A DNA stretch of 7,169 nt from Actinomycetota bacterium (GTDB lineage Bacteria; Actinomycetota; Acidimicrobiia; Acidimicrobiales; Microtrichaceae). The notes under the pieces were generated by a model. The model had not been told where the DNA came from and searched no databases. It saw nothing but the letters and a program-made list of their open reading frames with translations. Positions within the stretch are counted from its first letter, which is position 1; every line of letters starts with the position of its first letter. Below, piece after piece: positions 5,021 through 7,169 of the stretch. Location of the stretch: positions 1-7,169 of the forward strand of contig JAFDWA010000074.1 in assembly GCA_018268735.1 (NCBI GenBank), in the 5' to 3' direction. The translations under genes and the position numbers were made by a program.

Positions 5021-6223
5021 GTGACCGATCCCACCGACATGCCGACGCCGGCCGCCACGGCAGACGACACGGCAGACGACACGGCGGTGATGCCGTTCCG
5101 GATCGATGTCCCCGACGCGCAGCTCGACGACCTCGCCCGCAGGCTGCACCACACCCGATGGCCCGACGAGGAGACCGTCGCCGGCACCGACCGTCCGTGG
5201 GAGCAGGGGATGCGGCTGCGGGTGGCCCAGGAGCTCGCTGAGCACTGGGCGAACGGCTACGACTGGCGACGGGCGGAGCGATCGCTCAACTCCCACCCCC
5301 AGTTCCGGACGGTGATCGACGGGCTCGGCATCCACTTCCTCCACGTGCGCTCACCCGTGGGCACCGCGCTGCCGCTGGTGCTCACCCACGGCTGGCCCGG
5401 CTCGATCGTCGAGTTCCTGAAGGTGATCGGTCCCCTCACCGACCCGGCAGCCCACGGTGGCGACCCCGCCGATGCGTTCCACGTGGTCGCGCCGTCGCTG
5501 CCCGGCTACGGCTGGTCCGACAAGCCCGTGCACACCGGTTGGGGCGTCCCCAGGATCGCGGCGGCGTGGGAGCTGCTGATGCTGCGACTCGGCTACGACC
5601 GCTTCGCAGCGCAGGGCGGCGACTGGGGCTCGATGGTCACGATGGCGATGGGCGTGCACCGCACCGAGCACCTCGCCGGCATCCACGTCAACATGCCGAT
5701 CGTGATCCCGACGACGGCACCCGAGGAGATGACCGCCACCGAACGGGCCGCAAGCGAGGCGCTCAGCCACTACATGGAGTGGGACGGCGGGTACTCCAAC
5801 CAGCAGTCCACCCGCCCGCAGACGCTCGGCTACGGGCTCGCGGACTCGCCGGTCGGTCAGATGACGTGGATCGTCGAGAAGTTCTGGTCCTGGACCGACT
5901 GCGACGGCGACCCTCGCAACGCGCTGAGCCCCGACGAGCTGCTCGACAACGTGATGGTGTACTGGCTCACCAACTCGGCAGCATCGTCCGCACGGCTCTA
6001 CTGGGAGTCGTTCAAGCAGATCGACTTCTCCCCCATCGGCGTTCCGAGCGCGATCTCGGTGTTCCCGCATGAGATCTTCCGGACCTCACGCCGTTGGGCG
6101 GAGGCCCGGTTCACCGACCTGCGCCACTTCGACGAGCTCGACCACGGGGGGCACTTCGCCGCGTTCGAGCAGCCCGAGCTGTTCGTCGCCGAGGTCCGAG
6201 CCGCGTTCCGCTCGATGCGCTGA
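5021..6223 (+). CDS. Microsomal-type epoxide hydrolase (alpha/beta hydrolase with EHN domain)
   Basis: A 400-residue epoxide hydrolase of the EPHX1 type, which opens epoxides with water to give diols through an ester intermediate. Residues 25-135 match the N-terminal EHN domain (PFRIDVPDAQLDDLARRL, then RTVIDGLGIHFLHV), followed by the alpha/beta hydrolase core. Visible sites are oxyanion motif HGWPG (123-127), nucleophile D201 in GGDWGS, acid E351 in FPHEIF, and base H378 in GGHFAAFEQPE. Y258 and Y327 align with the two epoxide-activating tyrosines of the mammalian enzyme. The spacing between acid and His is 27 residues, which agrees with human EPHX1 as I recall it. The mammalian membrane anchor is missing, so it is probably cytosolic. 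The GTG start lacks a Shine-Dalgarno site; ATG codons at residues 7 and 24 are alternatives, the latter just before the conserved domain. The physiological epoxide is unknown. Confidence 0.93.
   Translation: MTDPTDMPTPAATADDTADDTAVMPFRIDVPDAQLDDLARRLHHTRWPDEETVAGTDRPWEQGMRLRVAQELAEHWANGYDWRRAERSLNSHPQFRTVIDGLGIHFLHVRSPVGTALPLVLTHGWPGSIVEFLKVIGPLTDPAAHGGDPADAFHVVAPSLPGYGWSDKPVHTGWGVPRIAAAWELLMLRLGYDRFAAQGGDWGSMVTMAMGVHRTEHLAGIHVNMPIVIPTTAPEEMTATERAASEALSHYMEWDGGYSNQQSTRPQTLGYGLADSPVGQMTWIVEKFWSWTDCDGDPRNALSPDELLDNVMVYWLTNSAASSARLYWESFKQIDFSPIGVPSAISVFPHEIFRTSRRWAEARFTDLRHFDELDHGGHFAAFEQPELFVAEVRAAFRSMR
5059..5082 (+). repeat. Two exact 12-bp tandem repeats near the epoxide hydrolase start
   Basis: The unit GGCAGACGACAC occurs twice back to back and encodes the acidic run ADDTADDTA (residues 14-22) before the EHN domain. 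It keeps the reading frame and is probably in a disordered N-terminal extension. Confidence 0.8.
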
Positions 6224-6239
6224 GGCTGCTCACCCCGCA

Positions 6240-6274
6240 CCGACGTCGGGGGCACCCCCACGCCGTTGAACGGC
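6240..6274. repeat. Cluster of short palindromes downstream of the epoxide hydrolase
   Basis: A perfect 10-bp palindrome CCGACGTCGG (6240-6249), a GGGG/CCCC pair (6248-6251 with 6256-6259) and a dyad GCCGTT-G-AACGGC (6262-6274) follow the stop codon within 50 bp. They could act as a GC-rich terminator of the epoxide hydrolase or as operator sites for the next gene. There is no T-run, and I cannot choose between these from the sequence. Confidence 0.3.
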
Positions 6275-6308
6275 ATTCGAAGTTCCCATGGATTCCGCAC
6301 GTGCACGG

Positions 6309-6317
6309 TGGTACCGT
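6309..6317 (+). promoter_or_regulatory. Putative extended -10 promoter of the terminal lipoprotein gene
   Basis: TGGTACCGT fits the extended -10 pattern TGnTAnnnT. Transcription would begin near 6324-6326, giving a leader of about 97 nt before the ATG at 6422. No good -35 box is seen at the right distance, which is tolerated by extended -10 promoters. The same TACCGT hexamer is found before the epoxide hydrolase. Confidence 0.4.
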
Positions 6318-6325
6318 TCGGGAGT

Positions 6326-6370
6326 CACCAGGTCGTTGGTGGCGATGCGTTGGGGTCGCATCGACCCTGG
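6326..6370 (+). promoter_or_regulatory. Structured 5' leader before the terminal lipoprotein gene
   Basis: CGATGCG (6343-6349) pairs perfectly with CGCATCG (6357-6363) around a 7-nt loop. Outside it, CCAGGTCG (6328-6335) can pair with CGACCCTGG (6362-6370) with one bulged base, sharing two bases with the inner stem. The element would sit at the very 5' end of a transcript from the promoter at 6309-6317. It might stabilise the mRNA or regulate it. I do not recognise a known riboswitch class. The remaining 51 bases up to the start hold only the ribosome-binding region. Confidence 0.4.
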
Positions 6371-6421
6371 CTGGGAACCTTCGGACACCTCAGGCCTCGG
6401 CCGGGGAGGGAGACACACACC

Positions 6422-7169
6422 ATGAAGACACGTACCACGCGCGTCATGATCGTGGGGATGGTGGCAGCGTTCGCTGCCGTCGCCGCGTCATGTACACCGG
6501 CAACACCGCCGGCACCGATCAACTGGTCCTTCAAGGGGACCAGCATGACGGTCAACGAACCGCAGGACGGGGTGTACGACCCCATCTTCCACCAGTGCAT
6601 CGCCATCCCGAACTGCAAGGACGAGCCCTACCTGATCCAGGTCGCGTTCCGGGTTCGCATCGGCGAGCCCAACTCGGCACAGGCATGGATCGTCAAGGGC
6701 GACACGCTGCCGTCCACCGGCAAGGGCGAGTCCCGGACCCTCACCGGTGGCCAGCAGGCCAAGGTCGACTTCAACGGCATCCAGCCGCTCGACGTGCTCG
6801 ACGCGCTGAACCCGGCCAACAAGATGGACATCGTCGGCACCTACACCTGGGCCGCCGAGGAGGACACCATCAACTCGCTGACCGGCGGGGCGCAGTCCGT
6901 CGCCGACGCCTTCAAGACAGCGCTGAACAAGACCCTGGCAGCAGGCTCCCTGCCCAGCGGCGACACGAACGCCCTGCTCAACCTCGTCTTCAGCGCCCTG
7001 TTCGGCAACTTCAACACGCCGTTCAAGCTCATCTTGGCGAACATCCCGTGCCTCGGCCTCTGCGACGACGTGCTCGGCGGTGCCGTCTACGTCGGCATCG
7101 GAGCGACCGGCACGCTCGCCTCGCTCATCGACAGCGCTCTCGGATCGTTCCAGGTGCCGCAGTTCAGCA
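6422..7169 (+). CDS. Predicted lipoprotein of unknown function (partial, C-terminus beyond window)
   Basis: The first 249 codons are in the window and the frame is still open at its end. Residues 1-23 are a basic then hydrophobic signal peptide ending in VAASC, with lipid-attachment Cys C24, so the protein is probably anchored on the outer face of the membrane. A probably beta-rich segment follows (INWSFKGTSMTVNEPQDG at 33-50 and DEPYLIQVAFRVRIGEP at 67-83), with C59 and C65 close enough to bridge. VGTYTWAAEEDT (138-149) leads into a region of amphipathic helices (about 150-200), then C210/C214 and a Gly/Ala/Leu-rich stretch (216-243) that could touch membrane. The ATG start is preceded by the purine-rich GGGGAGGGAG at 6403-6412, a strong ribosome site. 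I do not recognise the family. A surface-bound structural or binding protein is possible, but no enzyme motif is seen. Confidence 0.85.
   Translation, partial: MKTRTTRVMIVGMVAAFAAVAASCTPATPPAPINWSFKGTSMTVNEPQDGVYDPIFHQCIAIPNCKDEPYLIQVAFRVRIGEPNSAQAWIVKGDTLPSTGKGESRTLTGGQQAKVDFNGIQPLDVLDALNPANKMDIVGTYTWAAEEDTINSLTGGAQSVADAFKTALNKTLAAGSLPSGDTNALLNLVFSALFGNFNTPFKLILANIPCLGLCDDVLGGAVYVGIGATGTLASLIDSALGSFQVPQFS

Noticed and set aside
3624..5024. 466-codon plus-strand frame opposite the nuclease operon
   Set aside because: It is an Arg-rich antisense shadow of two minus-strand genes with recognisable motifs, ribosome site and coupling.

Overview
The window is GC-rich, with strong G/C bias at codon third positions, GTG as well as ATG starts, Shine-Dalgarno sites before some genes and none before others. 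Gene content (a FadA6-type thiolase, an actinobacterial Ca2+-dependent PI-PLC lipoprotein, a microsomal-type epoxide hydrolase and a second small lipoprotein) suggests a high-GC actinobacterium, perhaps an Acidimicrobiia-like lineage. That placement is inference. There are seven protein genes, no RNA genes, and no IS element, phage gene or CRISPR array that I can see.

Layout. (1) 66-1217 (-) is a thiolase. A near-copy of its last codons lies just beyond its stop, at the window edge. (2) 1398-1871 (+) is a PaaI-type hotdog thioesterase, divergent from the thiolase across a 180-bp spacer that contains a 36-bp nested palindrome. (3) 1960-3150 (+) is a secreted lipoprotein PI-PLC, preceded by a long imperfect inverted repeat. 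(4) 3187-3975 and 3978-4967 (-) are a tightly coupled two-gene operon, convergent with the PLC. The first gene encodes a RecB/Cas4-like PD-(D/E)XK nuclease with an apparent four-cysteine Fe-S site. The second encodes an unrecognised 262-aa protein that by eye looks like a catalytically dead relative of the nuclease. (5) 5021-6223 (+) is an epoxide hydrolase, divergent from the nuclease across 53 bp and probably read from a leaderless GTG. (6) 6422-7169 (+) is a lipoprotein of unknown function, cut by the window end, with a structured 5' leader.

How the genes fit together. The thiolase and thioesterase both act on acyl-CoA and may share one control region. The epoxide hydrolase could belong to the same broad catabolic lifestyle, but nothing links it directly. 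The nuclease pair is the best candidate for an undescribed system: an apparently intact Fe-S nuclease and a pseudo-nuclease-like partner, co-translated, with no helicase in view. The two lipoproteins probably act at the cell surface.
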